64,000 nucleotides of DNA from Fusobacterium mortiferum ATCC 9817. GTDB taxonomy: Bacteria; Fusobacteriota; Fusobacteriia; Fusobacteriales; Fusobacteriaceae. The notes beneath the pieces were generated by a model. The model worked only from the letters and a program-made list of their open reading frames with translations, had not been told where the DNA came from and did no database searches. Where the stretch lies: positions 329,371-393,370 of the forward strand of contig NZ_GL987988.1 of the NCBI RefSeq assembly GCF_000158195.2, written 5' to 3'. Of this stretch, positions 41,470-50,438 are shown in pieces. Made by a program: the position numbers and the translations under genes. Position 1 is the first letter of the stretch. Each line of letters starts with the position of its first letter.

Positions 41470-42489
41470 ATGAGTATACGTACAAAAGATGGAAATATTG
41501 ACTATAAAAAACTTTTAATTCAAAGTGGACTTTATCTTGTATTATTAATAATGTTAGTTCTTATTATTATAAAAGAGCCTTCATTCTTAAGTATAAGAAA
41601 CTTTAAAAATATCTTAACACAATCATCAGTAAGACTTATTATAGCTTTAGGGGTTGCAGGGCTTATTGTTACAACAGGTACTGACCTTTCAGTAGGAAGA
41701 CAAGTTGGATTTTCAGCAGTAATTTCAGCTACACTTTTACAAGCAGCAACAACTGCTCATAAAGTATATCCAGATATGCAAGACTTCCCACTTTTTGGTG
41801 CAATAGCTATTGTAATGTTAGTTGGTATGATAATTGGTGCTCTAAATGGACTTGCAGTAGCAAAACTAAATTTACACCCATTCATTGTTACAATGGGTAG
41901 TATGACAATAGTTTATGGTATTAACTCACTTTATTATGACTTTGCTGGTGGATCTCCAATAGCTGGTTTTGCTGAAAAATATACTTCTTTTGCTCAAGGG
42001 TATATTAATATTGGTGGATTTACAATCTCTTATTTAATCTTCTATGCTTTAATAGCTACAGTAATTATGTGGATATTATGGAATAAAACAAAATTTGGTA
42101 AAAATGTATTTGCTGTTGGAGGAAATATAGAAGCAGCTAAAGTATCAGGGGTAAACGTTCACTGGACATTAATAAAACTTTATGCACTATCTGGTATCTT
42201 CTATGCTTTTGGAGGTTTCTTAGAGGCAGGACGTATTGGTTCAGCTACTAACAACTTAGGAAATATGTATGAGATGGATGCAATTGCAGCATGTGTAATT
42301 GGAGGAGTTTCATTCTATGGAGGAGTTGGAAAAATTTCTGGAGTTGTAACAGGAGTTATTTTACTTACAGTTATTAACTATGGACTTACATATATTGGAG
42401 TAAATCCTTACTGGCAATATATTATCAAAGGACTTATCATAATAGTAGCAGTTGCATTTGACTCTATTAAATATGCTAAGAAAAAATAA
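41470..42489 (+). CDS. mglC: Galactoside permease MglC
   Basis: A 339-residue inner-membrane permease with about ten hydrophobic segments. LIIALGVAGLIVTTGTDLS is the conserved early loop, LNLHPFIVTMGSMTIVYGIN follows, and AIAACVIGGVSFYGGVGKIS near the C terminus is the family signature for MglC/RbsC. It completes the ABC importer. Starts 33 nt after mglA with GAGGAG. Confidence 0.96.
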   Translation: MSIRTKDGNIDYKKLLIQSGLYLVLLIMLVLIIIKEPSFLSIRNFKNILTQSSVRLIIALGVAGLIVTTGTDLSVGRQVGFSAVISATLLQAATTAHKVYPDMQDFPLFGAIAIVMLVGMIIGALNGLAVAKLNLHPFIVTMGSMTIVYGINSLYYDFAGGSPIAGFAEKYTSFAQGYINIGGFTISYLIFYALIATVIMWILWNKTKFGKNVFAVGGNIEAAKVSGVNVHWTLIKLYALSGIFYAFGGFLEAGRIGSATNNLGNMYEMDAIAACVIGGVSFYGGVGKISGVVTGVILLTVINYGLTYIGVNPYWQYIIKGLIIIVAVAFDSIKYAKKK

Positions 42490-42518
42490 TATTTAAATAA
42501 AAATCTATATTTAAATCT

Positions 42519-42546
42519 GAGAGTGTAGTTTACACTCTCTTTTTTT
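42519..42546 (+). terminator. Terminator of the mgl operon
   Basis: GAGAGTGTA and TACACTCTC form a 9-bp stem with loop GTT, followed by a T7 run. Confidence 0.9.
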
Positions 42547-42619
42547 ATAAAAAATAATTCGTAAAATTTCATAAAATATGATACAATAAAGGGTAAATTA
42601 TAAAGGATTAGGTGATGTT

Positions 42620-44413
42620 ATGTTTTTACCTACTACAATGGAAGAGGTAAGAAAATTAGGTTGGGATGATTTAGATATAATTTTGGTATCTGGAGACACA
42701 TATATAGATAGTTCATATAACGGTAGTGCTGTCATAGGAAAATGGTTATTAAAGCATGGATTTAGAGTAGGAATAATAGCTCAGCCAGATATAAATAGTG
42801 ATGTTGATATAAAAAGACTGGGAGTACCTAGACTTTACTGGGCAATATCTGGAGGATGTGTAGATTCTATGGTAGCTAACTATACAGCTACAAAAAAGAA
42901 GAGAAAGCAAGATGATTTTACTCCAGGCGGGGAGAATACAAAAAGACCAGATAGAGCTATAATAGCTTATACTAACCTTATAAAGAGATATTTTAAAAAC
43001 TATAATATACCAATAGTAATCAGTGGAATAGAATCAAGTCTTAGAAGAATTACTCACTATGATTATTGGAGTAACTCTCTTAGAAGACCTATAATTTTTG
43101 ATGCTAAGGCGGATATTTTATCATATGGTATGGGTGAGAAATCTATGTTAGCACTAGCTAGAGCTTTAAAAGGTGGAAGAGAGTGGAGAGGTATAAGAGG
43201 ACTTTGTTATATTTCTAAGGATAAAAATGAAAACTATGTAGAGCTTCCTTCCTATGAAGAGTGTGTAGCTGATAAATTTAAATTTATAGATGCTTTTAAT
43301 AGTTTTTATATAAATTGCGACCCAATTACTGCTAAAGGTCTATGCCAAAAATGTGGAGATAGATATTTGATACAAAATCCACCTAGTGAAAATTTTACAA
43401 CTGAGGAATTAGATGAGATATACTCTATGGATTTTGAAAGAGAGGTACACCCATATTATAAAAAGATGGGAGAGGTAAGAGCACTTGATACAATTAGAAA
43501 CTCTGTAACTACACATAGAGGTTGTTATGGAGAGTGTAATTTCTGTGCAATAGCTATACATCAAGGACGTACAGTAATATCTAGAAGTGAAGATTCAATA
43601 GTAGAAGAGATAGAAGAGATAGCATCAGCTCCCAAATTTAAAGGATATATATCAGATGTAGGTGGTCCTACTGCTAATATGTATCAAGTGGAGTGTACAA
43701 AAAAATTAAAATTAGGAGCTTGTCAAGATAGAAGATGTCTATATCCTCAAAAATGTCCAGCTTTGAAGATAAATCACAATAAACAGATAGAACTTTTAAA
43801 AAGATTGAAAAAAATAGATAAAATTAAAAAAATATTTATTGCATCTGGAATAAGATATGATATGATTTTAGATGATAGTAAGTGTGGACAACTTTATTTA
43901 GAAGAGATAGTAAAAGACCATGTATCTGGACAGATGAAAATAGCACCAGAGCATACTGAAGATAAAGTTTTAGCTCTTATGGGTAAACAAGGAAAAGCAC
44001 CACTAAAGGAGTTTAAAGATAGATTCTACAAGATAAATGAAAAATATGGATTAAAACAGTTTTTAACATATTATCTTATAGCTGCTCATCCTGGATGTGA
44101 TGAAAAAGATATGCTAGATTTGAAAAGATTTGCTTCAGCAGAGTTAAAAGTCAATCCAGAACAGGTACAAATATTTACACCAACACCATCTACATACTCG
44201 ACACTTATGTATTATACAGAGATAAATCCTTTCACTAGAAAGAAGATGTTTGTAGAAAAAGATAACAGAAGAAAGCAAAGACAAAAAGATATTGTTATTC
44301 CACAGGAGAAAAGTATAAAAAGTAAAGTTGGAAATAAAAATATAGGAAATGAAAAACAATCAAATTTTAAACAAGTAAAGAAAAATTTTAATAATAAAGA
44401 GAAAAGAAGATAG
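42620..44413 (+). CDS. ygiQ: YgiQ-family radical SAM protein
   Basis: A 597-residue protein of the YgiQ/UPF0313 family. The N-terminal half starts FLPTTMEEVRKLGWDDLDII and includes the GGIESSLRRITHYDYWS-type block (here SGIESSLRRITHYDYWSN). The radical SAM cluster is C302-x3-C306-x2-C309. The C-terminal half contains RHCAPEHT-like KIAPEHTEDKVL. The last 60 residues are lysine/asparagine-rich and poorly conserved. Function of the family is not established. Followed 11 nt later by der. Confidence 0.92.
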   Translation: MFLPTTMEEVRKLGWDDLDIILVSGDTYIDSSYNGSAVIGKWLLKHGFRVGIIAQPDINSDVDIKRLGVPRLYWAISGGCVDSMVANYTATKKKRKQDDFTPGGENTKRPDRAIIAYTNLIKRYFKNYNIPIVISGIESSLRRITHYDYWSNSLRRPIIFDAKADILSYGMGEKSMLALARALKGGREWRGIRGLCYISKDKNENYVELPSYEECVADKFKFIDAFNSFYINCDPITAKGLCQKCGDRYLIQNPPSENFTTEELDEIYSMDFEREVHPYYKKMGEVRALDTIRNSVTTHRGCYGECNFCAIAIHQGRTVISRSEDSIVEEIEEIASAPKFKGYISDVGGPTANMYQVECTKKLKLGACQDRRCLYPQKCPALKINHNKQIELLKRLKKIDKIKKIFIASGIRYDMILDDSKCGQLYLEEIVKDHVSGQMKIAPEHTEDKVLALMGKQGKAPLKEFKDRFYKINEKYGLKQFLTYYLIAAHPGCDEKDMLDLKRFASAELKVNPEQVQIFTPTPSTYSTLMYYTEINPFTRKKMFVEKDNRRKQRQKDIVIPQEKSIKSKVGNKNIGNEKQSNFKQVKKNFNNKEKRR

Positions 44414-44424
44414 GGAGGTAAAAA

Positions 44425-45747
44425 ATGAAGCCTATTGTTGCAATAGTTGGAAGACCAAATGTAGGTAAATCAACACTATTTAATAACCTAGTAGGAGATA
44501 GAGTGGCTATCGTTGATGATATGCCAGGAGTTACAAGAGATAGACTTTATAGAGAGACTGAGTGGAATGGAACTGAGTTTGTAGTAGTAGATACTGGAGG
44601 ACTAGAACCAAGAAACAATGACTTTATGATGACTAAAATAAAACAACAAGCAGAGGTTGCTATGAATGAAGCAGATGTAATCCTATTTGTTGTTGATGGA
44701 AAGTGTGGAGTAAATCCGTTGGATGAAGAGATAGCTTATATCTTAAGAAAGAAAAATAAACCAATCATCTTATGTGTAAATAAGATAGATAACTTCTTAG
44801 AGCAACAAGATGATGTATATGATTTCTGGGCATTAGGTTTTGAACACCTTATACCAATATCTGGAGGACACAAGGTAAATCTTGGAGATATGCTAGATAT
44901 GGTTACAGATATGATTAAGAAAATAGATATTCCTGAAGAGGAAGAGGATGTATTAAAACTTGCTATTATAGGTAAGCCAAATGCTGGAAAATCTTCTCTT
45001 GTAAATAGACTAGCTGGAGAGGAGAGAACAATAGTAAGTGATATAGCTGGAACTACTAGAGATGCTATTGACACTATTGTAGAATTTGATGAGAAAAAAT
45101 ATATGATAATAGATACTGCTGGTATCAGAAGAAAATCAAAGGTAGAGGAGAGTCTAGAGTATTATTCTGTACTTAGAGCTATCAAGACTATTAAAAGAGC
45201 AGATGTATGTTTACTTATGTTAGATGGTAAAGAGGGACTAAGTGAGCAAGATAAGAGAATAGCTGGAATAGCGGCTGAAGAGTTAAAACCTATAATTGTA
45301 GTAGTTAACAAGTGGGACTTAGTAGATAAAAAATCTAATACTATGGAGAAGATGAGAGAGAAACTTTATGCAGAGTTACCATTCCTATCTTATGCTCCAA
45401 TAGAGTTTGTATCAGCTTTAACAGGACAAAGAACAACAAAACTTTTAGAGATAGCAGATACAATATTTGAAGAGTACAACAAGAGAATATCTACTGGTAT
45501 CTTAAATACAGTGCTTAAGGAAGCTGTACTTATGAACAACCCACCTACAAGAAAAGGTAGAGTTGTAAAAATCAACTATGCTACACAAGTATCTGTTGCA
45601 CCACCAAGATTTGCTCTATTCTGTAACTATCCAGAGCTAATTCACTTCTCATATGCTAGATATATTGAGAATAAATTTAGAGAGGCATTTGGATTTGATG
45701 GTTCTCCAATCTTAATTAGTTTTGAAAAGAAAAATGGAGAGGAGTAA
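44425..45747 (+). CDS. der: Ribosome-assembly GTPase Der (EngA)
   Basis: A 440-residue GTPase with two tandem G domains needed for 50S ribosome assembly. G1 motifs are GRPNVGKSTLFN (residue 8 onward) and GKPNAGKSSLVN (about 185 onward); the matching DTGG, NKID, DTAG and NKWD motifs are present. The C-terminal KH-like domain starts after residue 350 (TGILNTVLKEAVLMNNPPTR). Length is typical. GGGAGG is 7 bases upstream of ATG. Confidence 0.97.
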   Translation: MKPIVAIVGRPNVGKSTLFNNLVGDRVAIVDDMPGVTRDRLYRETEWNGTEFVVVDTGGLEPRNNDFMMTKIKQQAEVAMNEADVILFVVDGKCGVNPLDEEIAYILRKKNKPIILCVNKIDNFLEQQDDVYDFWALGFEHLIPISGGHKVNLGDMLDMVTDMIKKIDIPEEEEDVLKLAIIGKPNAGKSSLVNRLAGEERTIVSDIAGTTRDAIDTIVEFDEKKYMIIDTAGIRRKSKVEESLEYYSVLRAIKTIKRADVCLLMLDGKEGLSEQDKRIAGIAAEELKPIIVVVNKWDLVDKKSNTMEKMREKLYAELPFLSYAPIEFVSALTGQRTTKLLEIADTIFEEYNKRISTGILNTVLKEAVLMNNPPTRKGRVVKINYATQVSVAPPRFALFCNYPELIHFSYARYIENKFREAFGFDGSPILISFEKKNGEE

Positions 45748-45849
45748 GAAAAAATTATAATTAATCTGTAACGAATTTGTCATAATTATATGTTACTATT
45801 AATACATAATAAATCTTTCCCCAAAATATTTTATATATTAGATAACAAA

Positions 45850-45890
45850 CAACAAGGAGCCACTAGCTAGTCTAGTGGTTTTTTGTTGCA
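45850..45890 (+). terminator. Terminator downstream of der
   Basis: CCACTAG and CTAGTGG form a 7-bp stem with loop CTAGT, followed by a T6 run; AACAA and TTGTT outside extend it. The remaining 45748-45849 and 45891-45961 DNA is AT-rich with nothing else recognised. Confidence 0.8.
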
Positions 45891-45961
45891 TTAGTATTTT
45901 TTCTTTTTTTAAATATATGCTATAATTAAAAGAAAATAAAAGAGTAATTAAGGAAGTATTG

Positions 45962-47374
45962 ATGAGTAAATTTGAGATAGAGAAGATAATTTTTGATGAG
46001 ATAAAATTGATAAAGCCTAAAATATTTCAAGATGAAAGAGGCTTCTTTCTAGAGTTTTTTAACTATGAGGAGTTTAAAAAGTTAGGGATAGATGAAAGAT
46101 TTGTCCAAGATAATCATTCGAAGTCTAAGAGAGGAGTGTTGAGAGGATTACATTTTCAGACTAAACACCCTCAAGGAAAATTGGTAAGAGTGATAAAGGG
46201 AGCTATTTATGATATCATAGTAGATATTAGAAAAGGAAGCTCAACCTTTGGTAAATGGTTTGGAGTGGAGTTAAACTCTTATGATAAAAAGATGTTATAC
46301 ATTCCAAAGGGATTTGCTCACGGATTTTTGACTTTAGAAGATGATACAGAGATAGAGTATAAGTGTAATGATTTTTATTACCCACAATATGAAAGTGGCA
46401 TAATGTATGATGATAAAGATTTAAATGTTGATTGGAAATTAGAAGAGTATAGAATAACAGAGCTGACTTTATCAGAAAAAGATAAAAAGCATCAATCGTT
46501 TAAAGAATATACAGAAAGATATCAAGGAGATTATGTATTACTTACTGGAGCTAATGGGCAACTAGGACAGGGTTTTCAAAAGTTATTTGATAAATTAGGA
46601 GTAAAATATATAGCTACTGATTATCAAGAATTAGATATTACTAATAAAAAGAAAGTAAGAAAGTATATAGAGAATAATAATTTTACAATAATTATTAACT
46701 GTGCTGCATATAATAATGTAGATAAGGCAGAGGAAGAAGTAGAAAAATGTTATGCTCTTAATGCCTATGCTCCTAAAAATTTAGCAGAGATATGTAAGGA
46801 GAAAAATAAAATATTTGTAACTTACTCAACGGATTTTATATTTGATGGAGAAAAGGAGATACCATATACAGAGGAAGATATACCTAATCCATTATCGGTT
46901 TATTCAAAATCTAAATTAGAAGGGGAAAAATACTCTTTAAAGCATGAGAAAAGTTTTATAATAAGAACTTCTTGGGTATTTGGAATGGGAAATAACAACT
47001 TCTGTAAGCAGGTAATAAATTGGTCAAAGAGTAGGGATACTTTGAAGATAGTAGATGACCAAGTTTCAAGTCCAACCTACTCAAAAGATTTAGCAGAGTT
47101 TTCCTGGGACTTGATACAAACAGATAAATTTGGATTGTATCACTTCTCAAATAGTGGAGAGGCATCTAAGTATGAGCAAGCAGAATATATTCTTAAAAAG
47201 ATAGATTGGAATGGAAAATTAGAGAGAGCTAAGACAGATGATTTTCCATTGAAAGCTAAAAGAGCTAAATATTCAAAATTAGATAGTAGTAAAATAGAGA
47301 AGTTATTAAATAAGAAGATACCTTATTGGAAAGAGGGAATAGATAGATTTTTAGAAGAGTATAAAAATATATAA
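45962..47374 (+). CDS. Fused dTDP-4-dehydrorhamnose 3,5-epimerase / reductase (RmlC-RmlD)
   Basis: A 470-residue fusion of two consecutive rhamnose enzymes. Residues 1-180 are RmlC: IFQDERGFFLEFFNYEEF, then GVLRGLHFQ, with the catalytic His in KGFAHGFLTLEDD. Residues 190-470 are RmlD: LLTGANGQLGQGF is the NADPH loop, INCAAYNNVDKAEEEVEKCY and the YSKSKLEGEK catalytic Tyr-Lys follow. They epimerise and reduce dTDP-4-keto-6-deoxyglucose to dTDP-L-rhamnose for surface glycans. ATG 45962 is preferred over TTG 45959. Joined to rmlB 17 nt later. Confidence 0.93.
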   Translation: MSKFEIEKIIFDEIKLIKPKIFQDERGFFLEFFNYEEFKKLGIDERFVQDNHSKSKRGVLRGLHFQTKHPQGKLVRVIKGAIYDIIVDIRKGSSTFGKWFGVELNSYDKKMLYIPKGFAHGFLTLEDDTEIEYKCNDFYYPQYESGIMYDDKDLNVDWKLEEYRITELTLSEKDKKHQSFKEYTERYQGDYVLLTGANGQLGQGFQKLFDKLGVKYIATDYQELDITNKKKVRKYIENNNFTIIINCAAYNNVDKAEEEVEKCYALNAYAPKNLAEICKEKNKIFVTYSTDFIFDGEKEIPYTEEDIPNPLSVYSKSKLEGEKYSLKHEKSFIIRTSWVFGMGNNNFCKQVINWSKSRDTLKIVDDQVSSPTYSKDLAEFSWDLIQTDKFGLYHFSNSGEASKYEQAEYILKKIDWNGKLERAKTDDFPLKAKRAKYSKLDSSKIEKLLNKKIPYWKEGIDRFLEEYKNI

Positions 47375-47391
47375 GAATAAAAGGAGAAAAG

Positions 47392-48546
47392 ATGAAAATA
47401 TATTTAGTAACAGGAGCAGCAGGATTTATAGGAGTAAACTTTGTAAAGTATATGCTTGAGAAGTATGGAAAGGATATACAGATAATAGTTTTGGATAAAC
47501 TTACTTATGCTGGAAATAAGGATAGTTTAAAAGATGAGATAGCAGAAGGAAAAATAGAGTTTGTAAAGGGAGATATTGGAAATAAAGAGTTAGTAGAAAA
47601 TATCTTCTCAAGATATGATATAGATTATGTAGTAAACTTTGCTGCTGAATCTCATGTAGATAGAAGCATCTTAGGACCAAGAGTATTTTTAGAGACAAAT
47701 ATCCTAGGAACACAAAACTTATTAGAAGTATCAAAGGATAGTTGGATAATAGGAAAAGATGAAAATGGTTACCCTATCTATAAAGAGGGGAAAAAATATA
47801 TTCAAATCTCAACTGATGAGGTATATGGTTCATTAAGTAGAGATTACGCTGAAGCTAAAGAGTTGCACTTAGATGAAAATGTAAAAAAGGTAGTAGAGGG
47901 AAGAGAAAACTTAAAAACTTATGGAGAAAGATTCTTTACAGAGGAAACTCCACTAGACCCAAGATCTCCATACTCATCATCAAAGGCATCTGGAGATATG
48001 ATAGTAAGAGCCTATGCAGAAACATATAAGCTACCTATCAATATCACAAGATGCTCTAATAACTATGGACCATATCAATTCCCAGAAAAACTAATACCAT
48101 TAATAATAAAAAATATATTGGAAGGAAAATCTCTACCAGTGTATGGAGATGGAAGCAATGTAAGAGATTGGCTATATGTAAGAGACCATAACAAAGCAGT
48201 TGATATGGTAATCAATAGTGGAAGACTGGGAGAAGTTTACAATATTGGTGGATTTAATGAGGAGAAAAATATCAATATAGTAAAACTTACAATAGATACA
48301 ATAGCAAAAATAATGAAAGAGGAACCAGAGTATAGAAAGGTACTTAAAACAAATATAGAGAATATCAACTATAGTTTAATAACTTATGTACAGGATAGAC
48401 TTGGGCATGATGCAAGATATGCAATAGACCCAACAAAGATAGCAACAGAATTAGGTTGGTATCCAGAGACACCATTTGATAAGGGGATAGAAAAAACAAT
48501 TAGATGGTATTTAGATAATCAAGAATGGGTAGAAAATTTAAAATAA
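47392..48546 (+). CDS. rmlB: dTDP-glucose 4,6-dehydratase
   Basis: A 384-residue NAD-dependent dehydratase making dTDP-4-keto-6-deoxyglucose. The Rossmann loop is VTGAAGFIGVNFVKYM, AAESHVDRSI is the family substrate motif, STDEVYGSL provides Thr, Asp and Glu, and PYSSSKASGDMIVRAYAET holds the catalytic Tyr-Lys. It is longer than usual (about 350) by insertions around residues 120-185. It feeds the preceding RmlC-RmlD fusion; an RmlA gene is not in the window. AAGGAG precedes ATG. Confidence 0.95.
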   Translation: MKIYLVTGAAGFIGVNFVKYMLEKYGKDIQIIVLDKLTYAGNKDSLKDEIAEGKIEFVKGDIGNKELVENIFSRYDIDYVVNFAAESHVDRSILGPRVFLETNILGTQNLLEVSKDSWIIGKDENGYPIYKEGKKYIQISTDEVYGSLSRDYAEAKELHLDENVKKVVEGRENLKTYGERFFTEETPLDPRSPYSSSKASGDMIVRAYAETYKLPINITRCSNNYGPYQFPEKLIPLIIKNILEGKSLPVYGDGSNVRDWLYVRDHNKAVDMVINSGRLGEVYNIGGFNEEKNINIVKLTIDTIAKIMKEEPEYRKVLKTNIENINYSLITYVQDRLGHDARYAIDPTKIATELGWYPETPFDKGIEKTIRWYLDNQEWVENLK

Positions 48547-48556
48547 ATACGAACAT

Positions 48557-48590
48557 AAAAAGAGGTTTATCTTATGATAAATCTCTTTTA
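48557..48590 (+). terminator. Terminator of the rhamnose genes
   Basis: AAAAGAGGTTTATC and GATAAATCTCTTTT form a stem with one mismatch around a short loop, followed by T/A-rich sequence. Confidence 0.65.
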
Positions 48591-48706
48591 AATTAAGATT
48601 TTATATGCAAAAATACGAACAAAAAATAAAAAAAATTGATGGTATTATTTTTTTAGTATGAATGATAAAATATATTGGTAAAGAAAAAGAGAGGAGAAAA
48701 TTATAA

Positions 48707-50044
48707 ATGGATGGAATAAGAGAGATAATAAATTTTGTAAATGATTTATTATGGGGAAAAAATGTTTTAGTAGTTATGCTGATAGGAGCAGCTGTTCTTT
48801 TAAGTTTAAGAACGAGATTTATGCAATTTAGATTATTTGGAGATATAGTTAAAATATTAGGAAAAGATGATAAAAATAAAGAGGGAATAAGTTCTCTAGA
48901 GGCATTTTTTTTAGGAACTGCGTGTAGAGTAGGTGCTGGAAATATAACTGGAGTAGTAGCAGCTATATCTGTAGGAGGTCCTGGTTCTATATTTTGGATG
49001 TGGCTTGTGGCATTACTTGGAGCAGCAACATCTTTCGTAGAATCTTGTCTAGCTGTTATGTATAGAGAAAAGGTTGGAAGAAAAGAGTATAGAGGTGGAA
49101 CTCCTTGGATAATAGAGAAAAGATTAAATAAAAGATGGCTTGGAGTAATATATGCAATAGCTTCGATTATATGTTATATAGGTGTTATCCAAGTAATGTC
49201 TAACTCTATAACTGAATCAGTAAATAGTGCTTATGGATTAAGTATAAAGCACATAGCAATAGGACTTACAGTAATTGTAGGAGCAATAATTTTTGGAAGA
49301 GGAAAGAAAGATACAATAATAGTAGCTTTAAATAAAATAGTTCCAGTGATGGCTATATTATATCTAATGGTTGTTTTATTTGTTATAATAACTAATTTTA
49401 CATCTATTCCTGGAATGTTAATGAATATTGTACATCAAGCTTTTAGACCTAGTGAGATGATAGGTGGAGGAGTAGGAATAGTTATAATGCAAGGAGTTAG
49501 AAGAGGGCTTTTTTCAAATGAGGCTGGAAGTGGAGATTCTAACTATGCAGCAGCAGTGGTAGATATAGATGAGCCAGCTAAACAGGGAATGGTACAGGCT
49601 CTTGGAGTATTCGTAGATACTTTAGTAGTATGTAGTGCAACCGCATTTATAATATTGCTTGCTGATCAAAATGTATTAGCAGGTACAAGTGGAATGACTA
49701 TGTTCCAAGAAGCTATAAAAAATCATATTGGTTGGGTTGGAATACCATTTACAATAGTAGTACTTTTCTTTTTCTCACTAAGTACAATACTTGCTGTAAC
49801 TTTCTATGGAAAAAATGCTATTAACTTTATAACTGAAGCTAAAGAGTTAAGATATCTGTATCATATAATAGTAGTAATAATGGTATATATAGGAGGGATA
49901 GAGCAAAATTTCTTTGTTTGGTCATTAGCTGACTTTGGATTAGGAATAATGACAGTGATAAATATTATATGTATTTTACCAATAGCAGGAGAGGCTATTG
50001 CTGAATTAAAAAAATATGAAAAGTTATTAAGAAATGAAAAATAA
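48707..50044 (+). CDS. Alanine/glycine:sodium symporter (AGCS family)
   Basis: A 445-residue transporter with about 10-11 hydrophobic segments. Family signatures are FFLGTACRVGAGNITGVVAA, GGPGSIFWMWLVALLGAATSF and RRGLFSNEAGSGDSNYAAA, which hold the substrate and Na+ contacts. It imports alanine, glycine or possibly another small amino acid with Na+. Single gene; GAGAGGAG before ATG, and a strong terminator follows. Confidence 0.93.
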   Translation: MDGIREIINFVNDLLWGKNVLVVMLIGAAVLLSLRTRFMQFRLFGDIVKILGKDDKNKEGISSLEAFFLGTACRVGAGNITGVVAAISVGGPGSIFWMWLVALLGAATSFVESCLAVMYREKVGRKEYRGGTPWIIEKRLNKRWLGVIYAIASIICYIGVIQVMSNSITESVNSAYGLSIKHIAIGLTVIVGAIIFGRGKKDTIIVALNKIVPVMAILYLMVVLFVIITNFTSIPGMLMNIVHQAFRPSEMIGGGVGIVIMQGVRRGLFSNEAGSGDSNYAAAVVDIDEPAKQGMVQALGVFVDTLVVCSATAFIILLADQNVLAGTSGMTMFQEAIKNHIGWVGIPFTIVVLFFFSLSTILAVTFYGKNAINFITEAKELRYLYHIIVVIMVYIGGIEQNFFVWSLADFGLGIMTVINIICILPIAGEAIAELKKYEKLLRNEK

Positions 50045-50057
50045 TAGATAGTATGAA

Positions 50058-50101
50058 GAGAGATTGTTGTAATTTGAGAATTTGCAACAATCTCTTTTTT
50101 G
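50058..50101 (+). terminator. Terminator of the AGCS symporter gene
   Basis: GAGAGATTGTTG and CAACAATCTCTTTT form an 11-bp stem around a 15-base loop, followed by T6. Confidence 0.85.
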
Positions 50102-50182
50102 TTAAAGAATAAAATTTATTAAAGTTGACTATTTAAATAAAGAATAATATAATAGTAGTATATTAGAAAAGGAAGTGATATA

Positions 50183-50422
50183 ATGAATATATTAAATAGA
50201 GAAGAATTAGAAAATATACTACTAGAAATGAAAGAAAATGGGAAATATGAAGAGTATCATGATATGATTTTAGATGATTTTGAAGAGCATCAAATAGTAT
50301 ATAAGCTAGAGCCAGATGAGATGATAGCTTTGGCATATAAAAATAATACGATTCCTTTTAAGATGAAAGAATATTATGATTGGCATGAAATGAATCTTTT
50401 AATAGAAGAGGATTTAGATTAA
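50183..50422 (+). CDS. Small acidic hypothetical protein
   Basis: A 79-residue acidic protein with no recognised family, no membrane segment and no cysteine. It is mostly helical by eye (NREELENILLEMKENGKYEE, EPDEMIALAYKNNTIPFKMK). AAGGAAG precedes the ATG, and the next gene starts 16 nt after its stop, so it is probably cotranscribed with the amidohydrolase. Function unknown. Confidence 0.65.
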   Translation: MNILNREELENILLEMKENGKYEEYHDMILDDFEEHQIVYKLEPDEMIALAYKNNTIPFKMKEYYDWHEMNLLIEEDLD

Positions 50423-50438
50423 TAAGAAGGTGGATTAC

